A stretch of DNA of 36,106 nt from Candidatus Aminicenantota bacterium (GCA_030691735.1 JAUYDS010000120.1:1-36106), one strand, 5' to 3'; positions 17,405-25,408 are shown, counted from the first letter of the stretch. Notes: generated from the letters alone by a model not told the origin. Made by a program: numbers and translations.

Positions 17405-18007
17405 ATGAACGCGCAGGTCGTTCTTAAGGACTTCACGTTCCGCTGGAACCAGGAGAAGATCTGCGTCCGTGTCGGAAGCCGCGGTGGGCTGCGGTCGGCG
17501 TCGCCTTCCCTGAGGGAGCTTCTCCACCAGGCTGAAGGGACGATGCCGGTCCTTCTCCGGCCTCGGGCGGCGTATACGATCATCGACCGTGACGAAACGA
17601 ACGGGCATCCCGTTTTTGATGAAGCGGTCAAAGTGGCGCTCGGCGTAGTGACCATCGGTCCGGCGCTCGAAACCGAGGTCCAACGGGCGTTCCGGGAGGG
17701 CGATATGCTCCAAGGGCTCGTTCTGGACGCCTTCGGGTCGGAGGCGGTCGTCCAAACGTTCCGGCAGGTCGAAGGGCGGATCGTCGATGAAGCGCTGGGG
17801 TTGGGTCTCTGGCCGAGCAAGCGGTTCAGCCCGGGCTATAAAGGCTGGCCGCTCGAAGAGCAGCGCTTTCTTTTCTCGCGCGTGGACGCGGCGGCCATCG
17901 GGGTCGATCTCAATGACTCCTGCATGATGATCCCGCGGAAATCGAATTCGTTTCGGATCAATTTCTACGCAGAACGAAGCCTCTCCACCCGCCGGCTGGC
18001 CTCTTGA
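17405..18007 (+). CDS. Stand-alone MetH-activation-domain-like protein
   Basis: The 200-residue protein resembles the C-terminal S-adenosylmethionine-binding activation domain of B12-dependent methionine synthase, separated from the rest of MetH. Visible hallmarks are RFSPGYKGWPLEEQRFLF (residues 140-157), corresponding to the MetH R-x-x-P-G-Y AdoMet-binding turn, followed by IGVDLNDSCMMIPRKSNSF. In MetH this domain helps methylate and rescue oxidised cobalamin. Here it may service the adjacent corrinoid protein or act with a MetH-like protein encoded elsewhere. It is 67 bases after the methyltransferase, and GAAGG lies 5 bases before ATG 17405. It is probably the last gene of the operon; I found no clear terminator after it. 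Confidence 0.78.
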   Translation: MNAQVVLKDFTFRWNQEKICVRVGSRGGLRSASPSLRELLHQAEGTMPVLLRPRAAYTIIDRDETNGHPVFDEAVKVALGVVTIGPALETEVQRAFREGDMLQGLVLDAFGSEAVVQTFRQVEGRIVDEALGLGLWPSKRFSPGYKGWPLEEQRFLFSRVDAAAIGVDLNDSCMMIPRKSNSFRINFYAERSLSTRRLAS

Positions 18008-18119
18008 ATTCGCCCTGATGGCGCCCCTCGAAGAGTTACGGGATGATGTCCGCCTGAAGAAGAGAGTCGGTTTCGGCAGCGGAAGCTCTTTCGAGCGTTC
18101 TCGCATTCGAAAAAAACAC

Positions 18120-18155
18120 TTGACGTTCTCCAATCTGTTATGTTATGAATATAAC
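18120..18155 (+). promoter_or_regulatory. Promoter with overlapping palindromic operator candidate
   Basis: TTGACG (18120-18125), an 18-base spacer and TATGAA (18144-18149) form a sigma70-like promoter 24 bases before the small gene's ATG. The -10 sits inside the inverted repeat GTTAT-GAAT-ATAAC (18142-18155), so a dimeric repressor bound here would block it. No dedicated regulator gene is adjacent. Confidence 0.55.
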
Positions 18156-18172
18156 AGCCAGGAGATAACGTG

Positions 18173-18493
18173 ATGCGCCCTGCCGGGACGACCCGAACCG
18201 AACGCGAGTGCCGGTCCAAACTCAAACCCATCATTTCGGGCGGAGGGATCCTTCGCGCCACTCCCACCATCCGCCAGCAAGTCTGCGGAAAGCCGGGCTG
18301 CAAGTGCCAACGCGGCGAGAAGCACGCGGCCATGGTCCTCACCCGCAGTACCAACGGAAAGATCGAACAGCTTCATATCTCGAGGGGTCAAGAAGCGATC
18401 GTTCAGCTTTGGATTCAACGGTATCACGATATTCGGGACCTTCTGGAGAATATCTCTGCGATCTATTGGGATCGATTGAAAAAGAAGAGGTAG
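18173..18493 (+). CDS. Small DUF6788-like cysteine-motif protein
   Basis: The 106-residue protein has the motif VCGKPGCKCQRGEKH (Cys38, Cys43, Cys45, His51), a probable metal- or nucleic-acid-binding knuckle. This is typical of the DUF6788-type small proteins often found next to transposon genes. A basic tail (WDRLKKKR) ends the protein. GGAG at 18161-18164 is properly spaced for ATG 18173; the GTG three bases earlier is also possible. No transposase is visible next to it in this window, so it is either a free-standing relic or has its own role. It has its own promoter and operator candidate and faces the next gene tail to tail. A GGCGC-CCGT-GCGCC stem (18509-18522) follows the stop. Function unknown. 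Confidence 0.7.
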   Translation: MRPAGTTRTERECRSKLKPIISGGGILRATPTIRQQVCGKPGCKCQRGEKHAAMVLTRSTNGKIEQLHISRGQEAIVQLWIQRYHDIRDLLENISAIYWDRLKKKR

Positions 18494-18547
18494 ATCGGAC
18501 ACTTTTCAGGCGCCCGTGCGCCGCCGCTCTAAGGGGGCGATTTCCTT

Positions 18548-19945
18548 TTAAAGATCGAAGATCTCTTTGTAGCGCGGCACCGTGACCTGCCAGCGTTTTT
18601 CGTTGGCGAGGAACGCGGCCAGGCGGAGCGAGGCCTCCTCTTCCCCATGGGTCAGGAACAGGCGCCTGGGCGCCGTCCTAAACGTTTCCAGCCATCGCAA
18701 CAGGTCGTCCCTGTCGGCATGACCGGAAAATCCTTGGATCTGGGCGATTCGGGCTTTCGTCCGGAGGATCTGGCCGTTGATGCGGACCTCGGGTCGCTTC
18801 TCGAGGATCTGCCGGCCGAGAGTGCCGGCCGCCTGGTAGCCGACGAAGAGGACCGTCGATTCCGGGCGCTGGATGTTCAGGCTGAGATGGTGCTTGATCC
18901 GCCCTCCCGTACACATCCCGGAGCCGGCCATGATGACGCAAGGCCTTTTGACGTTGTTGACGGCCTTCGATTCTTCGATGGAAGTGATCACCTTGAGGCC
19001 CGGGAAATCGAACGGCTGACGGCCGGACTGAAGAGCCCGAACGGCCTCGGGATCGAGATAGGCGGGATAATGGGCGAAGACCTTGGTCACTTCGGTGGCC
19101 ATGGGGCTGTCCAGGAAAACGGGAAGGCGCGGGACGCGGCCGGCCCGGATCAGATTGCCCAGGTAAAACAACAGCTCCTGCGCCCTTTCCAGGGCGAAGA
19201 CCGGGATGAGGACGTTTCCCCCCAAGCCGACGGTCTCATTGATGATCCGTTCGAGCATGACCTCGATCCCGGCGGGGTCATCATGGGTCCGGTCACCGTA
19301 GGTCGACTCCATGACCACGAAGTCGGCAGAGTCGAAAACGGACGGGTCATGGACGAGAGGATGGTTCCACTGGCCGATGTCTCCGGAAAAAATGACCCGG
19401 CAAGGCCGTCCGTTCTCCCGGACCTCGAGGCTCAGCATGGACGAGCCCAAAATGTGACCCGCGTCGTGGAAGCGAACGGTGAGCCCGTCGTTCAGCCGGA
19501 CCGGCTGCAGATAGGCCACGGACTCGAAGGCCGCGAATGACCTCCGCGCGTCTTCGACGGTGTATAGAGGGATCTCGGGGTGGGGCCCGATCCGGCCTTC
19601 CCTCTTGTGGCGCTTCAATTTGAAGGCCGCGTCTTCTTCCTGGATGTGGGCCGTATCGAGAAGGACGATCTCGGCCAACTCGATCGAAGGCCCCGTGGCC
19701 AGGATCCTTCGCGAGAATCCTTCTTTGACGAGCCGGGGAATATATCCGGAGTGGTCCAGGTGGGCATGGGTGAGGAGCATGACGTCGATCTCATCCGGAG
19801 GCACGGGAAAGGGCTCCCAGTTCCGAGCGAGATAAGGCCGCTCCTGATAGAGCCCGCAATCCACAAGGACCTTCATCCCGGCGGTTTCGAGGAGATAGCG
19901 GGACCCGGTGACTTGACCGGCCGCGCCCAGAAAGCGGATCTTCAT
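18548..19945 (-). CDS. Metallo-beta-lactamase/beta-CASP RNase-like protein
   Basis: This is a 465-residue cytoplasmic RNA-processing nuclease candidate of the YSH1/CPSF73-like group. The metallo-beta-lactamase zinc motif is THAHLDHSG (His60, His62, Asp64, His65). The central insertion region (LIPVFALERAQELLFYLG...PVFLDSPMATEVTKVF) and the C-terminal motifs VIMAGSGMCTGGRI, GFSGHADRDDLLRW and LFLTHGEEEA are all hallmarks of the beta-CASP subfamily, so the active site looks complete. There is no N-terminal KH domain, unlike archaeal aCPSF1. The gene is the last of a minus-strand run (Nudix, RlmI-like, membrane protein, this gene), nine bases after the membrane protein stop. Confidence 0.92.
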   Translation of the reverse strand: MKIRFLGAAGQVTGSRYLLETAGMKVLVDCGLYQERPYLARNWEPFPVPPDEIDVMLLTHAHLDHSGYIPRLVKEGFSRRILATGPSIELAEIVLLDTAHIQEEDAAFKLKRHKREGRIGPHPEIPLYTVEDARRSFAAFESVAYLQPVRLNDGLTVRFHDAGHILGSSMLSLEVRENGRPCRVIFSGDIGQWNHPLVHDPSVFDSADFVVMESTYGDRTHDDPAGIEVMLERIINETVGLGGNVLIPVFALERAQELLFYLGNLIRAGRVPRLPVFLDSPMATEVTKVFAHYPAYLDPEAVRALQSGRQPFDFPGLKVITSIEESKAVNNVKRPCVIMAGSGMCTGGRIKHHLSLNIQRPESTVLFVGYQAAGTLGRQILEKRPEVRINGQILRTKARIAQIQGFSGHADRDDLLRWLETFRTAPRRLFLTHGEEEASLRLAAFLANEKRWQVTVPRYKEIFDL

Positions 19946-19954
19946 CTTCGGTCC

Positions 19955-20428
19955 TTAGAGCCGGCAGGCGACCGGCCGGTCGGCGAGATACGCTTCCCAA
20001 TTCTTCAAGCGGGGAAAATACATGAAGATCAGGACCAGGGAAACGAAGAAGAGCACATAGAAGTCCTTGTCAAGTCCGGCGAGGACAAAAAGGACCAGGC
20101 CGAGGATGGCCGGCATTTCGGCCAGGGTCAGCGAGATGAGGGCGGTCCGAAACAGTGTCTGGACCGTCTCCGCGTGATCAGCACCGCCCCCTTTTTTCTG
20201 GAACCGGCCGTTGATGACTCGGTTCAGGACGGACAAGGCCGCGGCCGCGGCGAAAAGAACGATCCGGAGGGTTTGGACGTCTTTGATCGAGGCGAATCCG
20301 ACAAAGGGCTTATAACTGGATTTGACGAGCTCGACAAGCACCAGATAGACAAAGAGGCAGACGACGAAAGCCGCTCCGGTAAACCGGGCGCTGGCGAAGG
20401 CCTTTTTCAGATCCTGGGAGTGTTCCAT
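19955..20428 (-). CDS. Small four-helix membrane protein, unknown function
   Basis: The protein has 157 residues with about four hydrophobic helices: near residues 15-37, 55-70, 92-118 (two close segments) and 123-140. A short charged loop (RFQKKGGGADHAETVQ) lies in the middle. No catalytic motif is evident and I do not recognise a family. It sits between the rRNA methyltransferase and the RNase-like gene with gaps of 21 and 9 bases, so it is very probably co-transcribed. GAGGA lies upstream of ATG 20428 on the minus strand. Confidence 0.7.
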   Translation of the reverse strand: MEHSQDLKKAFASARFTGAAFVVCLFVYLVLVELVKSSYKPFVGFASIKDVQTLRIVLFAAAAALSVLNRVINGRFQKKGGGADHAETVQTLFRTALISLTLAEMPAILGLVLFVLAGLDKDFYVLFFVSLVLIFMYFPRLKNWEAYLADRPVACRL

Positions 20429-20449
20429 GGGGCGTATCGTCCTCCTCGT

Positions 20450-21619
20450 TCAATCGACGTAGAGTAAAAATCCTTTCAGATAGTCGGTCTCCGGGTGAAA
20501 GATGTTCACCGGATGATCATAGGCCTGATGATGCCGCTGAAGGATCCTCACGTTCCTTGCCGCTTCGCTCGCGGCCTGGAAGAGAACCTGTCGGAAGAGC
20601 GTTTCATCGACAAAAAAAGAGCAGGAGAACGTCAGGACGAGACACGGCCGGGGGACCTTTTGGAAAACGATCCGGTGGATATCTTTATAGCCGCGGCAGG
20701 CCGGCACGACCTCGCTTTTCTTTTTAGCGAAGGCCGGTGGATCGAGAATGACCAGGTCGTAGTCCAAGGGATGGTTCCGGATGAAGTCGAAGACGTCGGC
20801 GACGTGAAAGCGCGCGTTTTCCCCCGTGAATCCGTTGAGCGCGCAGTTCTCGCGGGCCAGCCCGATCGCTCGTTCGGAGATATCCACGCTGTCGGCCGAC
20901 GCCGCTCCGCCGGCCAGAGCGAAGACGGAGAATCCCCCGGTATAGGAGAACGCATTGAGAACCCTGCGGCCGGCCGCCAACCACCTGACCAGGCGTCGGT
21001 TTTCGCGCTGGTCGAGATACAACCCGGTTTTCTGGGATTGGATGACATCGACACGGAAACGGAGCCCGTTCTCCAGGACCTCGACCGTGCCAACGGGATC
21101 TCCGGCCAGCAGGCCCTCGAACATCGGCAATCCTTCCCCGCGCCTCGAGGGGAGACTGGACCGCTCGTAGATGGAGCGCGGCCTCGTCGCCTTCGCCAGG
21201 ACGTTCAGCACGAACGGTTTCAGCCTGTCCATGCCCAGCGTGGAAACCTGAATGACGAGGATGTCACCGTACCGGTCGGCGATAAGCCCGGGAACTCCAT
21301 CCCCTTCCCCGTTGATGAGCCGGCAGGCCGTCGTCGACGCGTCGAAAAAGGACGTTCGCATCGCGATAGCCCGCTCGATGTTCTCTTCGAGCACCTCAAG
21401 CGGCGGGCGATCGTCGAAACTGAGCATCCGGCCGAGGATCGAGCAGTCGCGATTGACATAGGCCCGGCCTAGAAATTCGCCGTCCGCGCTGCGCACAGGA
21501 AGGATGCCGCCGTTCTCGAATTCGGGCAGGGACCGGACCGCTCCGGAGAAGATCCAGTGGTGGCGGTTGCGGACGGCCTTGTCTTTGCCCTTGTGGAGGA
21601 TGACGGCGGGTTCGTTCAT
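20450..21619 (-). CDS. Class I rRNA large-subunit methyltransferase, RlmI-like
   Basis: The enzyme probably makes 5-methylcytosine in 23S rRNA from S-adenosylmethionine (family of E. coli RlmI, position C1962). It has 389 residues, the expected size. The N-terminal PUA-like RNA-binding region (HKGKDKAVRNRHHWIFSGAV) is followed by a central region ending in SQKTGLYLDQRENR. The SAM-binding motif NAFSYTGGFSVFAL (222-235), the DPPAFAKKK motif (293-301) and LTFSCSFF with the likely catalytic Cys come after it. Its start overlaps the Nudix gene's end by 4 bases, so translation is coupled. Confidence 0.9.
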   Translation of the reverse strand: MNEPAVILHKGKDKAVRNRHHWIFSGAVRSLPEFENGGILPVRSADGEFLGRAYVNRDCSILGRMLSFDDRPPLEVLEENIERAIAMRTSFFDASTTACRLINGEGDGVPGLIADRYGDILVIQVSTLGMDRLKPFVLNVLAKATRPRSIYERSSLPSRRGEGLPMFEGLLAGDPVGTVEVLENGLRFRVDVIQSQKTGLYLDQRENRRLVRWLAAGRRVLNAFSYTGGFSVFALAGGAASADSVDISERAIGLARENCALNGFTGENARFHVADVFDFIRNHPLDYDLVILDPPAFAKKKSEVVPACRGYKDIHRIVFQKVPRPCLVLTFSCSFFVDETLFRQVLFQAASEAARNVRILQRHHQAYDHPVNIFHPETDYLKGFLLYVD

Positions 21620-22014
21620 TGGCTTTGATCGAAGGGCCTTCCGAGCAGGAGCCCGACCAGGGGGAGATCGGGCTTGGCGAAGTCAAAATCCCCGAGGTCG
21701 GCGGTCCGAACCCAGCGGATCTCATCGTGGTCGTTGAGAACGATCTCTCCGCCCAGGATTATGACGCGAAACGCCAACAGCTCGATGGCGAAGTGAGCGG
21801 AAACGTAGGGAAAACCGCCCAGGAACGGCCCGACGGAGGTCTCCACCCCGAGCTCTTCCTTCAGCTCCCTGCGCAGGCCGTCTTCCGGGATTTCTCCGGG
21901 CTCGAGCTTTCCGCCCGGGAATTCCCAGACGCCCCCGAACCGGTCGGTTTTTTTGCGCCGCGCGATCAGGACGGCTCCGTCCTTTTCGATAACGGCCGCC
22001 GTCACTTTTTGCAT
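21616..22014 (-). CDS. Nudix hydrolase, MutT-like
   Basis: This 132-residue hydrolase acts on nucleoside diphosphate-linked compounds; by similarity it could be an 8-oxo-dGTP diphosphatase that sanitises the nucleotide pool. The Nudix box is complete: Gly35, Glu41, Arg49-Glu50, Glu53-Glu54 and Gly56 in GGKLEPGEIPEDGLRRELKE. It is the first gene of the minus-strand run ending with the beta-CASP protein. The -10 of its predicted promoter is only nine bases from ATG 22014, so the transcript may be leaderless or nearly so. Substrate specificity cannot be fixed from sequence. Confidence 0.9.
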   Translation of the reverse strand: MQKVTAAVIEKDGAVLIARRKKTDRFGGVWEFPGGKLEPGEIPEDGLRRELKEELGVETSVGPFLGGFPYVSAHFAIELLAFRVIILGGEIVLNDHDEIRWVRTADLGDFDFAKPDLPLVGLLLGRPFDQSQ

Positions 22015-22023
22015 GGCGTCTTC

Positions 22024-22074
22024 ATCTTAGTGGGTCTCGGCGATTTTGGCAAGGTTCCGCTTTTATGCTAAGAT
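22024..22074. promoter_or_regulatory. Symmetric divergent promoter pair between Nudix gene and glgA
   Basis: Plus strand: TTGGCA (22046-22051), 17 bases, TAAGAT (22069-22074), ending 8 bases before the glgA ATG. Minus strand: TTGCCA (22052-22047), 17 bases, TAAGAT (22029-22024), ending 9 bases before the Nudix ATG. The two -35 boxes overlap, and both -10 boxes are arms of one inverted repeat (ATCTTAG...CTAAGAT). Confidence 0.6.
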
Positions 22075-22082
22075 GACGGACC

Positions 22083-23564
22083 ATGAAAATCGTTTTTTTG
22101 TCTTCCGAAGTCGCTCCCTTCGCCAAGACGGGCGGGCTGGCCGATGTGACCGGGTCCCTGCCCCGGTTTCTCGCCAAGCTGGGTCTTGAGGTCAGGATCT
22201 TCATGCCTCTTTACCGGGAGGTCCAGAAAAAAGGCTTTCCTCTTCTCAAGGTCGCCGATCGTCTGCCGTTCCATTGGGCCGGTCAGGAGGACGTGTTCAC
22301 CGTTTGGGAGTCCGCGGAGAGCGGAGTCCCCGTTTATTTCATCGATAAGCCCGCGTTCTACGATCGCGACGGGCTCTACGGTACGGCGGCCGGAGATTAT
22401 AAAGACAACGGCCAGCGGTTCGCCTTTTTTTCCCAAGCGTCCCTGGCCGCGCTCAAAGCCATGGATTTCGCCCCCGACGTGATCCATGTCCACGACTGGC
22501 AGAGCGCCATCGCCCTGGCTTATCTGAAATCGATCTATGGCCAAGATCCCTTTTTCCAGACCACCAAGTCCCTGTGCACGATCCATAACCTGGCCTACCA
22601 AGGGCTTTTCGAGCGGGACATTCTCAAGACCATCGGCCTGCCGGAAAGCCTGTTCGACATGGACGGCCTCGAATTCTTCGGCAAGGTCAATTTTCTTAAG
22701 GCCGGTATTCTCTATGCCACGGCGATCAGCACGGTCAGCTATCGATACAGCTGCGAGATCCAGACGCCGGAGTTCGGCTGCGGATTGGACGGCCTGCTCC
22801 GGAAACGAAGCGACGTCCTGACCGGGATCCTCAACGGCGTCGATTACGCCGCCTGGGATCCGGCCAAGGATTCTTTGATCGCCGCCCCCTTCACTGCCTC
22901 CGATCCCAAGGGAAAGGAGGTCTGTAAGAAAGACCTCCAGACAGCCTTCGGTTTGCCCACGGCCAAAAAAGATCTCCCGGTCATCGGTATGGTCTCGCGT
23001 CTCGCCGGCCAGAAGGGTCTCGACATGCTGATCGAGGCGCTCGGCGGCCTCTTCCCCCTTGGGGTCCAACTCGTTATCCTGGGCACGGGAGAAGCCGAGA
23101 TCCAGGAGTCGCTCGAAACGGCCCGCCGCCGTTTTCCGTCCTTCTTCGGGCTCAAGATCGCCTTCGATGACCGGCTGGCCCATAAGATCTATGCCGGCAG
23201 CGACATGTTCCTCATGCCCTCCCGCTATGAGCCGTGCGGTTTGACCCAGATGTACAGCTTGAAATACGGGGCCATCCCCATCGTCCGGGCCACCGGCGGA
23301 TTGGACGACAGCATCCGCGAATACGACGCCGCCGACGGCCGCGGAAACGGGTTCAAGTTCGAAGCGTGCTCGCCGCCGGCGCTGATCCAGGCCGTCCAGC
23401 GGGCGCTCAAGCTCTATGCCCACAAGCGCGCCTGGGCGGGTTTGGTCCAGAACGCCATGGCCTGCGATTTTTCCTGGGAACGCGCCGCGCAGGAATACGT
23501 CCTTCTGTATCAGAACATCCGGGAAGAGCGAACGTTTCCGGTCAGCGTCCGAAGCCGATTTTGA
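22083..23564 (+). CDS. glgA: Glycogen/starch synthase (GT5)
   Basis: The enzyme extends alpha-1,4-glucan chains from ADP-glucose. At 493 residues it has the normal bacterial length. The N-terminal ADP-glucose site motif is AKTGGLADV (14-22), and HVHDWQSAI is typical of GT5. The C-terminal GT-B domain carries SRLAGQKGLDML and PSRYEPCGLTQMY, including the donor-site EPCGL. No good ribosome site precedes ATG 22083, and the predicted promoter ends eight bases upstream, so a leaderless transcript is possible. The gene converges with, and overlaps by 23 bases, a beta-barrel-like gene on the other strand. GlgC, which supplies ADP-glucose, is in the opposing operon. Confidence 0.95.
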   Translation: MKIVFLSSEVAPFAKTGGLADVTGSLPRFLAKLGLEVRIFMPLYREVQKKGFPLLKVADRLPFHWAGQEDVFTVWESAESGVPVYFIDKPAFYDRDGLYGTAAGDYKDNGQRFAFFSQASLAALKAMDFAPDVIHVHDWQSAIALAYLKSIYGQDPFFQTTKSLCTIHNLAYQGLFERDILKTIGLPESLFDMDGLEFFGKVNFLKAGILYATAISTVSYRYSCEIQTPEFGCGLDGLLRKRSDVLTGILNGVDYAAWDPAKDSLIAAPFTASDPKGKEVCKKDLQTAFGLPTAKKDLPVIGMVSRLAGQKGLDMLIEALGGLFPLGVQLVILGTGEAEIQESLETARRRFPSFFGLKIAFDDRLAHKIYAGSDMFLMPSRYEPCGLTQMYSLKYGAIPIVRATGGLDDSIREYDAADGRGNGFKFEACSPPALIQAVQRALKLYAHKRAWAGLVQNAMACDFSWERAAQEYVLLYQNIREERTFPVSVRSRF

Positions 23565-24426
23565 TCCCGATCGTCGCCGAAAACCCCGACAGCCCCAGCC
23601 TGGCGTGGCGCGCGTTGGAGATGGTCATCCCAGCGGGAGCCTCTTTCTGCACCACCAGCTGGGAATAGGTCGTATGGTAGGGTCTCCAGTCGTATGACCA
23701 GATCTGGGCGTCCGTTCCGCTGTCGGAGAAATCCCAGAAATCGCCGCTCCCCTCCTCCGTCCAGGAGCCGTTGAAGCCGCTGACCGAAGCGAGACGGCCG
23801 GTGAGATTGAGGCAGACGGCGAATCCCGGAGAAAGGGCGTATTCGAGGCCGGCTCCGCCGTGCAGGCCGAGGCCGAACCTGCGGCCGGATTCGAAAACGA
23901 GAGCATCCGAGCCGTTGAAGACCTGATCGGGATCCTCGGGAAGCTGCAAGCTGAGGTCCGTTTGGAAGTTCCAATCGAGCCTCGTCAGGTAGCCGCCGAC
24001 CCCCACCGACAGATCCAGGCGGAACGCGTTCGAAAGCGGGACGAGATAGTGAAAATTGATCGTCACGGGGATGACGTCGAATTTCGGACGAAGCCGTTCT
24101 TCGGCCGTCAGGCCGTTGAAGGCATAGGTCACGGTCCCTTCTTTGGACAGTCCGAAATAGCCGATACCGAAGCCGATGCCCATGTCCTTCCGGAAAGAGA
24201 AGATGATCTCTCCGCTCAAGCACAGACCGGAATGAGGAGCCGAAAATTCGCCGCTCATGCCGGCGTATTCGTCGCGGAGATAATTCGTCAGTCCGAGGAG
24301 TCCCGAGGCGAAATCGCCTCCGGATGAATAGCCCATTCCCCCTCCGAATTTGACGGCGATTTTCTGGGAGTAACTCAAAGACGCCGCCAACAACAGGGAG
24401 AGGACCAATGCGCCGAGTCTTTTCAA
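23542..24426 (-). CDS. Secreted outer-membrane beta-barrel-like protein (TTG start)
   Basis: The 294-residue protein begins with a clear signal peptide (KRLGALVLSLLLAASLSYSQ). It then has alternating hydrophobic/polar strands with many glycines and aromatics, and ends in IGIKIGFGR, the pattern of a small OMP-type beta-barrel. The start is TTG 24426, with AGGAG six bases upstream; an ATG in another frame lies between them. It is the last gene of the minus-strand run and overlaps glgA tail to tail. The function is unknown; barrels of this kind can be porins or assembly factors. The neighbour at 24473 has a similar architecture. Confidence 0.75.
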   Translation of the reverse strand: MKRLGALVLSLLLAASLSYSQKIAVKFGGGMGYSSGGDFASGLLGLTNYLRDEYAGMSGEFSAPHSGLCLSGEIIFSFRKDMGIGFGIGYFGLSKEGTVTYAFNGLTAEERLRPKFDVIPVTINFHYLVPLSNAFRLDLSVGVGGYLTRLDWNFQTDLSLQLPEDPDQVFNGSDALVFESGRRFGLGLHGGAGLEYALSPGFAVCLNLTGRLASVSGFNGSWTEEGSGDFWDFSDSGTDAQIWSYDWRPYHTTYSQLVVQKEAPAGMTISNARHARLGLSGFSATIGIKIGFGR

Positions 24427-24472
24427 CCATGGCTCCTAAAAAACGACATGTTAACCGGATCCAGAGAGAAAA

Positions 24473-25387
24473 TCAATATTCCGCGCTGCCCAGGGAAAAG
24501 ACGAGTCCGAGGGCGAGGCGGATGAACGAGGGATTCAAGCGCACTGAGGTCGGCATCTTCGGATTGAAGCCGGCCGTAAGCAACTGGATATCTCCGTCGT
24601 TGAAGTTGATCCCTTTGATGTTGCCGAAGAAGACGCCGTCGTAGTCCCCTTTAACGAATTGCAGGGCGGCCCGCTTTTTGGGACTGAACCAATATCCCCC
24701 TTCGATCCGGACCCCGACGAGGCCGGACAGTTTGATGTTCAGTCCGAGACCGAGGTTGAACCCGAAGGATGTCCAGGACATTTTCGGAATTCTCAGCCCG
24801 ACGCGCAGGGCATCGATATATTGTTCGGAGCCGTCGGCGGACATCTTGCTGATCCCGTAGCCGAAGGAGGATTCAGCCCAAAACGTATGACGATAGCAAG
24901 AAAGCCCTCCGGCAAAGAACCCTTCGTGGCGGCCGAACCTCCTCTTCCAGATGAGATCCAGACCGACCGGCAAGGTCGTCGCCCGGCCTGTCCCTTCCCA
25001 GGTGCGCTGATTTTGAAAATACCGGCCGTCCGCCCAAGTCCAGCTGAAGGCGAAGTCGGTCAAGGCCGAAACATCCGAGCGTTGCTGTCCAACCTCCAAT
25101 CGGATCCCGATCCTGGGAGTGAAGAAATAGGAGACATGAAGGCCGAATGGGAGACTCGCTCTGGCTTTCAGGGAAATGTCGGAGGCTTCGGTGACGGAGA
25201 CAAGAAGAAGATCGCTCCAATGGTCCTGGTACGCCATCGTCGCGGCGAAAGGGGCGTTGCTCAGAGCAACGCCGCCGCAGACGCCGATCTCGAATTTTTT
25301 ATAGGTCGGGTAGTCGAAATAATATTGGGCTGAAGCGGCCCCGGCGGTCATCAAAAGCAGACAAAGGCCAATGACCGGTCTGTTCAT
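24473..25387 (-). CDS. Secreted outer-membrane beta-barrel-like protein
   Basis: The protein has 304 residues, with signal peptide MNRPVIGLCLLLMTAGAASAQ and a mature part dominated by alternating strands (FEIGVCGGVALSN, RIGIRLEVGQQRSD, FGFNLGLGLNIKLSGLVGVRIEGGYWF). The last strand region is FIRLALGLVFSLGSAEY. This is typical of an outer-membrane barrel without recognisable enzymatic motifs. A good ribosome site (GGGAGG) precedes ATG 25387. It follows the GalT-like gene by 21 bases and precedes the other barrel gene by 46, so the two are probably co-expressed with the glucan genes. Function unknown. Confidence 0.75.
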   Translation of the reverse strand: MNRPVIGLCLLLMTAGAASAQYYFDYPTYKKFEIGVCGGVALSNAPFAATMAYQDHWSDLLLVSVTEASDISLKARASLPFGLHVSYFFTPRIGIRLEVGQQRSDVSALTDFAFSWTWADGRYFQNQRTWEGTGRATTLPVGLDLIWKRRFGRHEGFFAGGLSCYRHTFWAESSFGYGISKMSADGSEQYIDALRVGLRIPKMSWTSFGFNLGLGLNIKLSGLVGVRIEGGYWFSPKKRAALQFVKGDYDGVFFGNIKGINFNDGDIQLLTAGFNPKMPTSVRLNPSFIRLALGLVFSLGSAEY

Positions 25388-25408
25388 GGGACGCCTCCCT
25401 CTCCCCGC

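Noticed and set aside
22068-23423. 451-codon minus-strand frame opposite glgA
   Set aside because: Shadow of an unmistakable glycogen synthase.
23510-24430. 306-codon frame on the same strand as the TTG-start barrel gene
   Set aside because: Arginine/proline-rich frame-shifted reading of the signal-peptide-bearing gene.
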